From Cheiracanthium punctorium (lineage: Eukaryota > Arthropoda > Arachnida > Araneae > Cheiracanthiidae), in NCBI GenBank assembly GCA_038373885.1, contig JAWZYV010013030.1, positions 558,001-622,000 of the forward strand: 64,000 nt of DNA. Reading direction: 5' to 3'. The position numbers and the translations under genes are program-made. Of this stretch, positions 31,216 to 44,198 are shown one piece after another. Each line of letters begins with the position of its first letter. The stretch's first letter is position 1. The notes below the pieces were generated by a model that worked only from the letters and a program-made list of their open reading frames with translations, had not been told where the DNA came from and did no database searches.

Positions 31216-33473
31216 TTCATCGATTAAAATTTATTTAAATGCTTAATGATCTTAATCGTAAGTGTTCTGAAAGTCGAGTGGAGTCACTCCAGATTTTTTT
31301 TTTCTTGCGAACTATGCTGTAAATATTTCAAAACCTTCCTGAGCGGATTTCTTTTCTCACCTCACCCTAACTAACCCCTCTTTGGTTTTGGGACGAAAAA
31401 AAAAATTTTTTTAATCTGAAAATCAATAAATTCCATAAAAATTTACAAATTTACAATTACTACCAGAGTGAAAAAATCCACTGAATAAACATTTTGTACA
31501 AATTTTTTAAAATGGCGTTTTAGTTCGTCAAAGTTTTCAGCGAGTTTGCCAGTCAACAACAGTTGGAAACCGTAACTTCCATGCAAAAGGCGGTTCTTTC
31601 ACGCTTGATTATTCTCCCTGGTCGCTGAAATATAATCATTTGTTCATGTGTATTGTACTATGTTCCTGTACTGGGAATATTATGCAATTCCAATTAATGA
31701 ACAATACAACGTCAGTATCTGTTCATTTACTATGCTGCTCTATCGCTTCTTACTTGTAGAGCCGACAAAGCCAACATTGGGGACATTTGTCATGGGGGGG
31801 GGGGGGGCTCTTTCATATATACTCATTCAGTTTGCAACAGTTAGAAAACCTGGAACTACAAGTTTACTTAAGTTTCAGACTTTCTACTCTTGTGTGTGGG
31901 TGCTTGGAACTTTTTTGCAAAGTGCCAACCTTTGGCACCGTCAAACATGATTATATTCAGCAGATATTCATTATTTTGCTCAAAATGTTTTATAAAACTT
32001 TTTCTTTAGTATAGTTTAATATCTTTTCTTTGAGAATTATTTAAGCAGAGAAAGAGAGAGTAAATTTTTACTAGAAGTAAAACATTTCTACAAAATACAG
32101 TCGGAACGTTCCTTGATTTCGCCTCCCGACCTTTGACTAGGGTCCCAGACCCGGGGCAGCTTCCCCGCCTGACCCTGCCTTAGGCAGGCTTTGCTTACTT
32201 GAGACCCCAAAACCCAAATCCAATAACTCAAAATCTACCCTTTTTTTTAAAAAAAAACTTAAATTACATAGAACAATAATAACAAAAAAAAAGTTTGCTC
32301 TCACAGATAAACACGAAAATCAACTTTAAAATATAAGTTAGGATTTTTTTTTTAAAGAATTGTGCTTATAAGTGCCCATTTACTGGTCGGTTTACCGTAT
32401 ATATCACTCTTTCTTCCTTTTAAAACTTATAGAGAAAGGGATATAGATAGATATAATGAGCAATCATTCAACACATACAAATCCCACAACGTTTATCGGC
32501 AACACGATTTTCTTTAATATCTTTCCAGAAAAAAATCAAGAAGGGGAAAGTGGAAAGAAAAGCAAAAAAGAAAAAAAAAACCTTCTCGAAAAGTTCCAAA
32601 TAATCGGAAAACGCTCCTGCGATGAGTATTATAAGAGAAAACAATAATAATAAAAATAAAAAAAACCGTATAATAAAAGCATTCGAAACGATAAACTCGG
32701 ATAAAAATAAGAATAGCTGGTCACTAAAGTCCGTCAAAGCCACTCGAGCTTCTGCAGATTAATGATCGCCGATCGGAGAGAAAGTCATAGAAAAAAAATT
32801 GCTGCATTACAAACTATTTCACCTTATGAAAAGGTTTGTTAACCCTCAACTCACGTGTGATGAAAAAAAAAAAAAAGATCTTTTTATGCGTTGGGCCGCG
32901 TATTGGAAAAAGGTCCGAATTCCACCCCTTCTGACCCTCGGAAAAAAAGAAAAAAGGGAAAAAAAAAGAAATCGGAAACAAGCAAGAAACCTTGGCTTTG
33001 TCAGCTGCTCTTTCTTCTCTCGCTTTGTGCGAAAGTTGTCGTGTATCAACCCTGTCCCCATTCCGTCATAAGCAAGCCAGAGAACATCTCTTTTTTGCCT
33101 GGAGAGAGTGAAAAGTGGGCTCCTCTTCTTTTCGTCTTATTACGGTAATGTTCCGATAAAGTATCTGCCTCTTTCCACTCTGGCGTTGGAATTTTATCCG
33201 CTTATTTATTTTATTCCATCTTTTCTTTTATCTATTTCTCTCTCTTTCTTTCGATATTTTTCGTGTGTGGATATTTCTTTTTTTTTTATTATTACAAAGT
33301 AAAGAATGGCAACAATATCTGTAAACGCATCGCGAATTTTTTGGCAGGTCTCTATCCGCGTGATCGTGTCTTTTCTATTCTTTTGGCCATTGTATTATTT
33401 TTTTTCTTTCGTTCTTCAAATCTCTGCTTTAGTTTTCCTAGCGGATAATTCGGAAGTATATTTTGATGTAAAG
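31216..33473. other. no gene seen
   Basis: A poly-G run lies at about 31794-31807 and A/G-rich purine stretches at 32540-32990. Several overlapping frames (32468-32743, 32799-33148) arise from the purine/pyrimidine bias and have no domain. Confidence 0.35.
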
Positions 33474-33594
33474 AACTGTCGGAGACAACTGCGAATGTAT
33501 TTGCTGTATTTGGTAAACCTAATTAAAAAATAATGAGTTCCATAACAGTTTTGAATAACTTGGAATATTTGTGATCTTTTTTTGCATTCTTTAA
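33474..33594. repeat. dispersed repeat preceding family-P copy 4
   Basis: CTGTCGGAGACAACTGCGAA through TTGAATAACTTGGAATATTT, as at 27990-28070. It ends at the TTAA target (33591-33594). Confidence 0.8.
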
Positions 33595-34010
33595 GCCTTT
33601 GAGGCGCAACCTTTTCCCAATGCTGAAAAAAGGGCAGCCGTTGCCATCGCTCGACTTAACTACCAGCGAAAAGGAGTCTCAAGATCTGTGGCACGCGATG
33701 AACGTTTCGATCGTCCACCATCTTGCTGGTAGTTAAGTCGAGCGATGGCAACGGCTGCCCTTTTTTTCAGCATTGGGCAATCGATCCAGCTGTTCTCGCA
33801 TTCTTCCATCTTTCAGCAGATGTCAGTGCTGTTAAAAATAATCGTGACCATTTTTTTACGGGAAATGACGTGCTAAAAAGTAAAGGATTCTCGTGGAGCT
33901 ATGTTACCCTAAACTATTTTTATAGAAATCAAATCTATTCTTCGTGACTGGCAACAGTCAAAACGTCACAGTTTGGTGTTCCCAGAGCGGGCACACTGCG
34001 CGTTAAAGGG
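33595..34010 (+). mobile_element. family P MITE, copy 4 (left arm cut short)
   Basis: 416 bp between TTAA (33591-33594) and CTAA (34011-34014). The left arm stops right after ACTACCAGC and jumps to the right arm (GATCTGTGGCACGCGATG...). A short hairpin of AGCCGTTGCCATCGCTCGA-type arms remains. The 3' common segment is complete, ending GTGTTCCCAGAGCGGGCACAC and CGCGTTAAAGGG. Confidence 0.9.
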
Positions 34011-34014
34011 CTAA

Positions 34015-34759
34015 TGTGCAATTCCTTTCTTCTTAAACCTAAAAGATAGAAAAGTATTTTTTGGCTCTTCCTATTTATTTCTTTCTTTGATTCTTCGTAG
34101 AACAAAAACAGCTTGTAATAATCAATTACATAACATCAAATTCTGAAAAATCTTACAGCCTTTTTTGTCTATTGAAAATATTTCAGAATTGTTTAAAATC
34201 AAACATGAAGTCTAAAACCCATCATACATAGGGGAAAGATCTGCTGATATTTTAGGCAGGCTATGTTTAAAATGCCAGTTCTAATTGCAGTACAAATAAT
34301 AACATTTAAGGGCACATATTTTAGTTTCACGAACCATACAGTTTAGCTCAAATCACATTAAAAGAGAGCATCAAACAGAAATAAAAAAATAACCTGTTAG
34401 TTTTTATTCAAATTATAAAAAATTGACGGCATAAGTGAAACGGTATTGTAATTTTATAGGTAATATTATTTTAATAAACAACTAAATCTCTTGATAATAC
34501 TAAGTGTTCTACTACAAAATTGTAAAATTCATTAAATAAAAACTGATTCTAAGAGTTACACTTGCTGGAAAATCATGGCGGAAGATGCGCTCTTACCGAA
34601 GCACCGTTTACAATAAATGAAGCGAATATCATTATTACTTTCCGGACATGTATACCATGTATGGAAAGTATCGTAATCATGAAAAAATTCTACTTCGAGA
34701 TTTTGGTGTATTGACACGTTTTGAAGTCTTCTGAATTCATTCATGCTATTTTCACGAGA
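34015..34759. other. no gene seen
   Basis: AT-rich, nothing recognisable. The minus-strand 62-codon frame at 34556-34744 has no known domain. Confidence 0.4.
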
Positions 34760-35085
34760 CGTATTTATGTATGTATGAGTGTGTGTATCTGAGTGAACAC
34801 GATAGCTCCTAAACGGGGCATTCGATTGAGCTCAAATTGGGTATATATACTATAAACCACCATCGGAAGACCGGTATTGATTTTGATGTTTATAGGACTT
34901 GTAGCTTCTCTACAGATCTACGACAAAGATTTCTTTTACTTTATGGCCTATGGAGGAAATTCTGGAAATTGCGCTAGCGTTTAAACAGTACATTCGATCT
35001 AGCTCCAATTGGGTATATATGTTGTAAACCACCATCGTAAGACCGGTATTTATTTTGATATGTATAGGACTTTGTCTATAGAACT
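34760..35085. repeat. two tandem units of the ATTCGATTGAGCTC repeat
   Basis: A GTATGTATGAGTGTG lead-in is followed by two ~175-bp units. Each has ATTCGAT(T/C)(G/T)AGCTC, AATTGGGTATATAT, ACCACCATCG(G/T)AAGACCGGT and TATAGGACTT. It is the same family as 30975-31215. The layout resembles retroelement-derived repeats of arthropods (inference). Confidence 0.7.
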
Positions 35086-35089
35086 GAAA

Positions 35090-36745
35090 AGAAAGAAAGA
35101 TGTCCAAACTTATTTCAATAATCAAGTCCGAACCCTCATGATAAGCTGAACTTTCATATCATAAATAGGTATTTCTGATTAAGTATTAATCTGTAGCATA
35201 TTTCACATTTTATGTATAGTAAAAACGTACTTCAATGTTTGTTTGTTTGTTTCTGTTGGAACAGTACTCTATAGTTTTACTCCTCCTTTTTTCCTCTCTA
35301 AAATTCAGTTTCCTTGTCAAAGACAATAGCAGCTGTAGAAAAGAAATTCGATGTTTTCGTATAAAAAAATTTATAAATTAAATATTTCAACTTCAAACGT
35401 CAAATGTGATCGTGAATAACAACTGAGAGTTCCAAGGTTTGAATAAAATATTCGTCTGAAACTATTTTTCTGATTTCAATTTATGAAACATGAAATGTGA
35501 CAACAAATAAATATACATTTTCAACAGAAACATTTTCATTTAATCGACAACATTTCCCCCAGAACTTTTGATAATTATATACCATGTTTATTTCTTATTT
35601 ATCTTCAATAACACTAGACATATGTTTTGCTTTATGCACACAACTGCCTCGTTTATGCTCTCATAAAAAGTTAAAATTTCAATGCATTACTCTTATGCGT
35701 ATGTTTGTACTTAATTTTTACATGTCATCAATTTTAATTAATTTTATTCCTTTTTATCAAATGAAATGAGTAGAATTAATTATTTTTTTTCCAAAACGTC
35801 TCCATCTTTCTAGATTTTCAATGATTACCGCCAAAATTCATCTCGTAAACTTTCAGAAGCATTTTTACTCATAAACTAACAAACAAACAATACAAATTAG
35901 CTTTTAATTAGAACTCTGCACCAAATCACATTTCCATCTCCCCCCCCCCCGCCTTCTTTCCACAATAAATTGCATTTTTCTATTCACGAAGAATAAATGT
36001 TAGTCCTAGAACTTTCGTATAACGAAACAAAACAATTGCTCGACCTAATACTCTACGAATGCTCCCGTACTAATTACCGTTGCCATTCCGCTATATGTAA
36101 ATATCTCGAGTGATATATATTTATATTTGCATTTAATTTTTCTTTTATCTGCCATTAGGATATGTTTCTTTAATTATGTCACTTGTATGGGTGGCCGGGG
36201 GAAGGGGGTGAGGGGTAGAGAGTAAGTCTGAATGAAAATTTCGAACAGGGAAAAAAAAAAAAAAAAGATTTATTATTCATTGTTAATGATTTCTGCAATT
36301 TACAAGTGAATGCAGCAGACGATAGTTTATTTGGAAAAGAAAATAATGAAAGAATATTCGCATTGTCGTTCTTTTCTGATAATACACAACTAGTGAAGCC
36401 GCACGAGTAATTGATTATGGTTTTGTTTGCGAGTTTTTCTGTGTTTTGTATCTTTCAGTGAGGACTGTTCATTTGTATAATTTCTCAGGAAGAATAAGAG
36501 GAAATGAGCTTGTTTTAAAAATAACATGGAGAAGACTACTGTCATTTTTTTTCCCATTCTACTTCTCCTTTTACTGATGAAAGGGACAAAAAAAAAGGTG
36601 AGTGGGGGTCTTGCTCCAAGAGTATTTGAAAGAAGTTAAGAATAGAAAAAAAAAAGTTAATGATGAGAAGAAACCAAAGAGCACTCTTTTCTTGTTCTGA
36701 ATTCATGAATATTTAACTACATCATGGGTTCGAAATGTTCAAATT
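35090..36745. other. no gene seen
   Basis: AT-rich with short homopolymers (poly-C near 35940, poly-A near 36250). Nothing recognisable. Confidence 0.4.
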
Positions 36746-37130
36746 AAGCTAGTACTCTAACGTAACCTTTTGAAAAATCTTTTAGTATGAATGATAGTAT
36801 ATTTTTATGTTGACTACAAATGAGAAGTTTTTTAAAATCAAAATTTTATTTTCGTAATAATGTTCAACACAGAGAAAATTGATCAACATTAAAACAGTAA
36901 TTATTATAAGAAATTTATGGATGACAATGTAAGCTAGAACTATAACATAACCTTTTGAAAAATTTTTAATATCAAGGATAGTACTTTTTTATGTTGAATA
37001 CAAATGGGAATTTTTTTAAGCAAAATTTTATTTTTGTAATAATTATTTAGAGTATTTCATTTTATCATTTAGAGAAAATTGATTAAAATTAAAATAATAA
37101 TTATTACTAGAAATTTAATGAGAGCAATGT
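36746..37130. repeat. ~190-bp direct repeat, two units
   Basis: Units start near 36746 and 36931. Landmarks are TAAGCTAG(T/A)AC, CATAACCTTTTGAAAAAT, TTTTTATGTTGA(C/A)TACAAATG, AGAGAAAATTGAT and AATTATTA. Diverged, so an old tandem duplication. It may be part of the degenerate array that follows. Confidence 0.75.
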
Positions 37131-38672
37131 CCCGTTGCATTTTTGTATTATTTGATTTAACTATGATGAACTGAAAACATGTTTTGGTTAATACTGAATT
37201 TAACTATTGTAATTATATGTACAAGGAATTCATATTGAATTCTTCCTTTATTTACAAATAAACGATGTCATCCCTTATGCTATGAGATTTAGACTTTTAA
37301 ACTATGTTTTCATCTGTTTTAATAGACTCTAATTATTTCTTTTAAAACTGTATTTTTTTTTTTTACTCTATCAGCCAGCGACAATTATTTTGAAGTAAAA
37401 CTCTTCAATATTGTATCTAACATCCGACAGATACTTTCAGTAATTCTTACACCAGAAAAAGTTTTTTTAACACATTTTAGTTAAATTATGCAATTATTTA
37501 TTATTATTATTATTATTTAATTTTATTTCAGGTTCATTCTTCAAAAAGGATACACACTCTTTCACATAAAAAAAGGACGTAGAATTTCTTATAATTCATA
37601 AACAGAGCATTTTACTAGTGAGAATCAAGAAAATGTTTTGATTACATTTTTTGAAGTAACTAAATTATCGCATGTTTGGGGCAAATTTTCTTTTGAGATA
37701 ATCACGGTTGATAATGATATTTAAAAGACTTACGAACTGAATAAGAAAAAATGTTTCATTTAGAGCAACGATCTAAATCTTGTGCATTATACTCGGGGAA
37801 AGAAAAAATGATGACGTTTGATTATAAGTTTCATTAGAGCACTGAAAGTAGTAAAGTTATAATAAATAGTTTACAGTCGAAACTGTTAGCATACAATTTA
37901 TACCATGTTCTTAATCGAAGAAAAAAGTATATAAATCCCTTTGTTTGTTTGTTTCTTTGTTTGCTTCATAATTCTAGTAGCTAAATATTTATTACATTAC
38001 AAAATATTTCTTTGCTATTTTTAAATGTGAAAAAAATGTAGAGTAGCTCAGTTCTGAAATTTTTATATTGTTTAAAATTTTTTTTAATGTATGCTTTGGA
38101 GTGCTGTTTTTTACCTAGAAATGTTACTTATTTTTACAGTATCTAAATATTCTACTGAATGATGCTGAGGTGTTGATAAACTTTAACTAACTAACAGAGC
38201 ATTTTAAACTTTATCTAAAACCATACTTAAAAAATTTATGGGCATTGAACAGCTCTTTTTTTTAATTTATTAATATTTTTTAATAAATTTTTAATGACAT
38301 TTAAATTTTTTACGGAATCTTGTTTGCAAGTCAAAATGCTTCTGAGATGGTGCTTTATCAAGTTTTTATAAATAAAAAAATGTTATGTATAAAAATATTT
38401 GTTGAACGAGATTTAAGATAATATGTGAAGTTAAAATTTTCTAAAAGCTGTGGAATTGCACCTTGAAGCTTTTTGATAAAACCATAACATTTTCTTTTGC
38501 GGTTAGTTCTATTTCTTTAGTATGAAATATACAAACAGTTTTTAGTGTATCTTCTTCACTATTTAATTTTTAATTTTTTAAGAATAATTAAAAAATATTT
38601 AAAGCGGAGTTTAAAGAAGCATTTAGAGCAAAAACATGAGGAATTTTAACTGCCACTTTTTCAATATGTTTT
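37131..38672. other. no gene seen
   Basis: Strongly AT-rich. No transposon ends or domains seen. Confidence 0.4.
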
Positions 38673-41600
38673 CCCCTCTAAATGCTGTTTCTTTGTACGG
38701 CTAAAAATTATTATTTATTATTGTTTTTGTAACTCCACTCAATTTTCACAAATTCAGAAGAAAATACTTTTAACATAAAGAAGTATACTTTAAATGGCAT
38801 TAATTTTATTTTTAAAATGTGATAAAACATGGACTATGTATATAAAGCGAGAGAGAGAGAGAGAGAGAGAAATTTTTTTAATCTCTCTCACTCATGGCAT
38901 ATTAAATTTGATTTATTATTAATTTCTCTCTGTTATAGAATTTTTTTTCAATTAAAAAGATGCGAAAATGTTTTTTTAAAGATAGTATTAAATTGTGTCC
39001 TCAAGAAACTGTTTTTGAGCGAACGATACAAACAAAATCAAACACAATTACTCTGCTAAGATTTTTTTCGAACCAGAGCATCTTAATTTTTCCATAAATG
39101 TTGTTTCTTTGTGTTACATCCAATTATTCCTCACCATTCATCGTTGATTAACGCTTATTGATTTACTGATTGTTTTTTTTTCCAATTTGGCTAGTTAGAT
39201 TTAAAGGAGTAAAAATTCACAAAAGAGTGGATAAAAGTCAGGCAGACAGCTAGAGTTTTGTTGAGTCTTTTTAATATTATAAGAAATGCTACTTTTTTTA
39301 TATTTGATAATACCAAAATGAAGTCGAGTAAAACGGATAAGCTTTCTAATGAGTCAAAGAGATTTTCTTTGACTGTAAATGTTGTTTCAGCGCAACGTTT
39401 CAAAAAATATGCATGATAGTCAACTCTCCATTGATGGATTTACAACAAAAAAAAAGGAAGGGGGAGTTTAAAGTGTAAAGATCAATTTAGGTTTTTATCA
39501 TTATTAAAAACTAAAAACATTTTAAATGTACTTAATTTTTTTTTTAATTTTATTAATAAATGAAAGTGTTTCCCTTTGCCTGTAAATATTGCTATTGTGC
39601 AAGGTATTTAACATGTTCGTGATAATTGCCACCTATTTAATGGAATTATAGAAATTGGAAGATTATATTTCAAATGTGGATTTTACTTGCAAAATATCAC
39701 GTAAATTGTATTACAAATTAATCAAACAAAAAATAGAGACCTTTTTATTTTATTTTATTTTAACTTTTACTTTTTTAGTCAGTCAGGGTATTTATTTTTT
39801 CCTGTAAAGGTTGTTTCAATGCATGACATGCAAAATACATATGATAGTTGGGGCTCCAAAAAATATTTAGATAGTCTAAGAATAATTTTTATGCGTGAAA
39901 TAAAAAATTTTAATGTCGCTCATAAGTGTTAAGAGGTCTAAATTTACTATACAGAACTTTTATGTTCTTTTTTTTAATATAAAAACGATATAATTATTAA
40001 TTATTATTATTATTATTATCATCTAAACTGCTCATTAGTGTTTGTACGGCATTGAAAGAGTCTTTTCAATCAGAAGAATACTCTTAAAACGTGTAAGAAT
40101 AATTTCAAAACGAGCTTCAATTGGATCTAAAAGCATTTGTCAATACATTGACTATTTTTTATATAAGTTTCCTGTCCGATTTTATGAAATGTTGCCCGGA
40201 ATTAAAAATGCAGGAATTCCCACTTTGTTAATGTATGCATTTTCAGTAATTCATTATGTATTTTAAAAACATAGTTCGTAAAAATACTTTAGTAAGAAAT
40301 CGGTAAAATTACATTTTGATCCAATCCTCCCCCCCCCCTCCCCCCACCCCGCCACAAAAAAAAAAAAACAGGAAAGTGTTTTCTTCGCCAGTAAAAGCTG
40401 TTTTGCGCACGACATCTGAAATGCTCTTCAGGGGTATCTTTTTTAATGAATTTTTATAAGCTAAAGAAGCAATTTAATGAGCAAAAACAGTTTTTAAATA
40501 TATATCAAAATTAGCTTTTGAAATAACTACGTTTATGCTTTCTTTGCCTGTAAATGTTGTTTCTTTGCATAACACGTGAGATCCTCCTTTATTAATGGAT
40601 TTTTATAATTATAATAAAAGAATATTTTATAATAAGGAAAAACAATTAACTCTTCAAAAATAACATTAAAAAATAAAAGCTTTTAAAATTAAATTGACTT
40701 TTTTTGTCTGTGTTTATTTGTTTATGATTCAAAGTTTTTTTCCCCTTGTAAATGCTTCGCATTTGTATCTTTCGTTTTGTGACTACATTAACGAATTTTT
40801 TTAATCGAAAATTTTTTAAAGGGAAAATTGGTTTATCGTAAACTTACAAAATCCTAGAGGCATAAATGCCATCGACCAGTTTATCTGTGTACCAGAAGAT
40901 TTTTCTTCTGGTGTCTGTACAGGTGTTGATTTTGCATGACTTTTTCCTCGAAATAACACCACACGTGCGGTTTTTTTTTTTTTCTTTTAATTTCGGTACA
41001 GTTACAAACGTAATAATTGTTGTTGTTGTTGTTGTTTTCCTCGTCGAAAAGGTTATAATTGTTCATTTTATATTCATTAGCATATTTTTTGCGTTTCATT
41101 CATAGACTTTGAAAACTCTTCAATATTCATTTAACACAAATTGCAGTTGAAATTTTTTTTAAATTTTTCCATTTCATGAAGTTTGAAATGGATGAAATTT
41201 CGTCGATTATGATGATAATTCCTTAATCAAAAATAACAAAATGATCTGTCCTACGCGGGTTTTTCTCGAGTAACGTATTTGAGAACTAACGCGGACTTTT
41301 GCCCCGCAGCACGAGATTTTTCGCCAAAAGTAAGAAGACTCAACAGAAGTGCGGAGTCTGTGGGGTAAGTATCGCCTTCGTGATTGGCTACTGAAGAAGA
41401 GAGCCAATCAGTGAGCGGTATTCCATCCCTCTTAGCATCCCTGAAGGCGGAAGCGCAAAAACCGTCCCAGTCTAAGCATGCTTTATTGATTACTTTATGT
41501 AAGAAATGGTAGCATATAGTTAGGAAATAGTTTAAAACGGTCTGGGAGGTATTTACAAGTATATTTACAGGGATAGCCCTGGCCTTTTCAAAATTTTCGC

Positions 41601-43028
41601 CAAATTTGATTTTTCCGGACGTCATTAAAAAGTACAATCGTCTATAATTTCACAACGTATTTTCTTTCGCCAAACTAATTTTATTTTCGCATTTTGCGAC
41701 TTTGGCGGTCGACAGCGCGACCCCTGTATATATATACACCCTAATTAACAACACGAAAGTTTCACTTAACGTCCCTCGCGTAAGTCAAGACTCCAGTGTA
41801 CTCATTTTTCTTTCTCGAAATAGAGAAGTTTACTTTTTGTGTTAATATGTATATACATTAATTTAAACTATTGTTAATTTATTGCTAAGCAATCGTTCCT
41901 GTATAATAGCGTGTCTAAAAATGAAAAGAAAAATGTTCCATGGTAATAGTATGGGCATATCCTTCCAAAAAACTATTGATAAATATTATTCAAGCGTATA
42001 ATTTCACTTCCTTTGATTAAAAATGTCAGCTTATTTTTTGATTGATTTTGAGAATTTTATTGAGGCCATAATATTTTGATAATGCAACAATTTTTCTTAT
42101 TTATTCCATTATTTACTTGTAGCATTTGATTTAGTACAAAATTTTAAGAGTTTCATAAAAACTTTTTAATTTGAATCATCGAAAATTTGTACGTACTAAT
42201 TTTCACTATATCAGATTTAAGTAATGACTTATATACGAAAGTTATGAGCAACATAAATTTTATTTAACATAAGCAATATTATTAAAATTTTACAATATAT
42301 TTCATATGCTTCACTGTATTGTAAAATATTTTAAATTTAACATTTATGACTAGAAAGTATGTATAGTACTTGAATGTAAGATGTTATATTTATGACAGTT
42401 TTTATACTTTATAATTCTTATCATAAATTTCGTGCGATAACAAAATTATACAAAAATAAGAAATTTACGTCATTTTGAATTACAAGCTAAAAATTAAATT
42501 GTTATTTATTATTTTTAGGTGTTTTATTCCTTTATTGTATACTATGAGATAATGTGCATTCGGAAATCTTTACATGATACATACAATCTTAAATTTTGTC
42601 GAAATTCGTTATAATGTATACCTTATAATTTGTTTCCTTGTTTTATAGATTTTAATAATGTTATGTTAGAGCAGGGAAAATTATTTAATGCAATCATTTG
42701 TAAAATGTATTTAACCTGTGCTGATATAAAAGAAAAACATTTTGTAAAATGGATATCGTAAAATGTTATTTGCTTATTGATTGTTTCACTACCAAAGAAC
42801 AAAAAAAATTTAATTCTTATACCGTATTTTATATCTTTAGTTACTTACCAAATATACAGAGCCATCTGAATATAGGCGTTATTTGCTGCTAATTAAAATA
42901 TTTCTTTATATTCATCTTATCTTAATTATGCCTTACTATACTGTGCATACGATTTCTAATTCTTCTACGCAGTAGCTTGCAAAGAGGATCAGCTTCCTTG
43001 CCTGTAAATGTCGTTTCTTTGCATAGCT
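38673..43028. repeat. array of degenerate TGTAAATGTTGTTTCTTTGC motifs
   Basis: A ~30-bp motif, consensus-like TTGCCTGTAAATGTTGTTTC followed by TTTGCATAAC, recurs on the plus strand. Occurrences are near 38673, 39090, 39366, 39572, 39797, 40381, 40541, 40741 and 42994. Spacing is irregular, mostly 150-600 bp. Several occurrences are followed within ~50 bp by ATGGATTTTTATAA or similar. The surrounding sequence is only weakly similar between units. An old, partly eroded tandem duplication is the simplest reading. No long frame runs through the motifs. Confidence 0.55.
41207..41740. other. GC-richer island with facing CCAAT boxes
   Basis: A GC-richer island in the array. GATTGGCTACTG and GAGCCAATCAG lie about 20 bp apart (41380-41410) as inverted CCAAT boxes. 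The 128-codon minus-strand frame (41251-41637) has no known domain and is not called. Could be a promoter-like element or a piece of a transposon (TCGCCAAA motifs flank it). Confidence 0.3.
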
Positions 43029-44198
43029 TGTTAAATATTCCGCGGAAAACGTTTTCGCTCTTCAGAAAACTGTGAATAATTCTTTAACACTGTCTTCTCT
43101 TTAGTGAATTCCAGTGGCATTGAGCAGAATTTTTCCAAGAGAAGAGAAGGAATCATCAAATAGTGTACCTTGAATATGCACTGTTTGGAAATTATAGTAG
43201 TATAAGAAAGCAAATTTTTTTCACGTGTTTTCAATGCTTCTAGTATTTTACATTATTTTGAAGTCTAATTTTAGTCAATTGTTATAAGTTGCTTTCAAAA
43301 TAATACATTATATGGTAGCAAAGAAATTTTTGCAAGTTATTTGAATGCTTTCGTTTTTTATTATCATGTGCTTGATATTATTGATAGTTCGTATCTCAAT
43401 TAGTCGTATTTCTTTGAATGATATCTTTTTTTAAAAAATCATGTAGAAGGTTTTACTTTGCATGTCAAATGCTTTAAAATAACCTAACCTAATTTTTTTT
43501 CTGTAAAATTACTGTACAAAATGACAATAATGTAACGAAATAGTTGCATTTTCATTTTACAAGTTTAATTAAAAAAGTGTCATAACGTTTTCTCAAATAA
43601 AAGAAAATCATGAATTAAAAGACGATGGAAACTGAGAACTGTTTTTTTTTATAATGAGTTCTGAAAAACAATCTTACATACAATCATTCATGTTAGGAGC
43701 TTACAAAAGCAATTTAACGAAATATGAGGAGAATTATGCGAATATCAACCTACTTCTCTGTCGCATTTCTTTAAATCGTCCTTTTTTATGCGTGTATGTT
43801 CATTTAACGTTTTGTAACAGAGCTCAGTTTTTCAGTGAAAACTCTAAACAAGTTACGCCTAATTACGAACATGTTGTACATTGCGGTTTCTTTTTTTTTA
43901 ATGAGCTGCATCTAACACCATCTTCTTCGAGCATCACCATCCACTAATTGCTTAAGTTATAAAAAATAGGAAACCGTAATTTTATATATCTTTGTGTGTA
44001 CTTTAGACAACTATGCGTTGCTAAGAAGCGGAAAAACGCTAAAGAGAATCTGAGAAAGAAGAGGGTGTGGTTTTGTATAGAAATGTAAAATCCTTTCTGT
44101 GCTTTGTAGAAAATATGCTTGCATGTAGCATCTGACAATTTTATTTTATTAATAAATTAATTAAATAAAAAATAATGCAATTTCTGTGAAAATATATT
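43029..44198. other. no gene seen
   Basis: The plus-strand 97-codon frame at 43654-43947 and the minus-strand 67-codon frame at 43031-43234 match no family I recognise. Confidence 0.4.
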
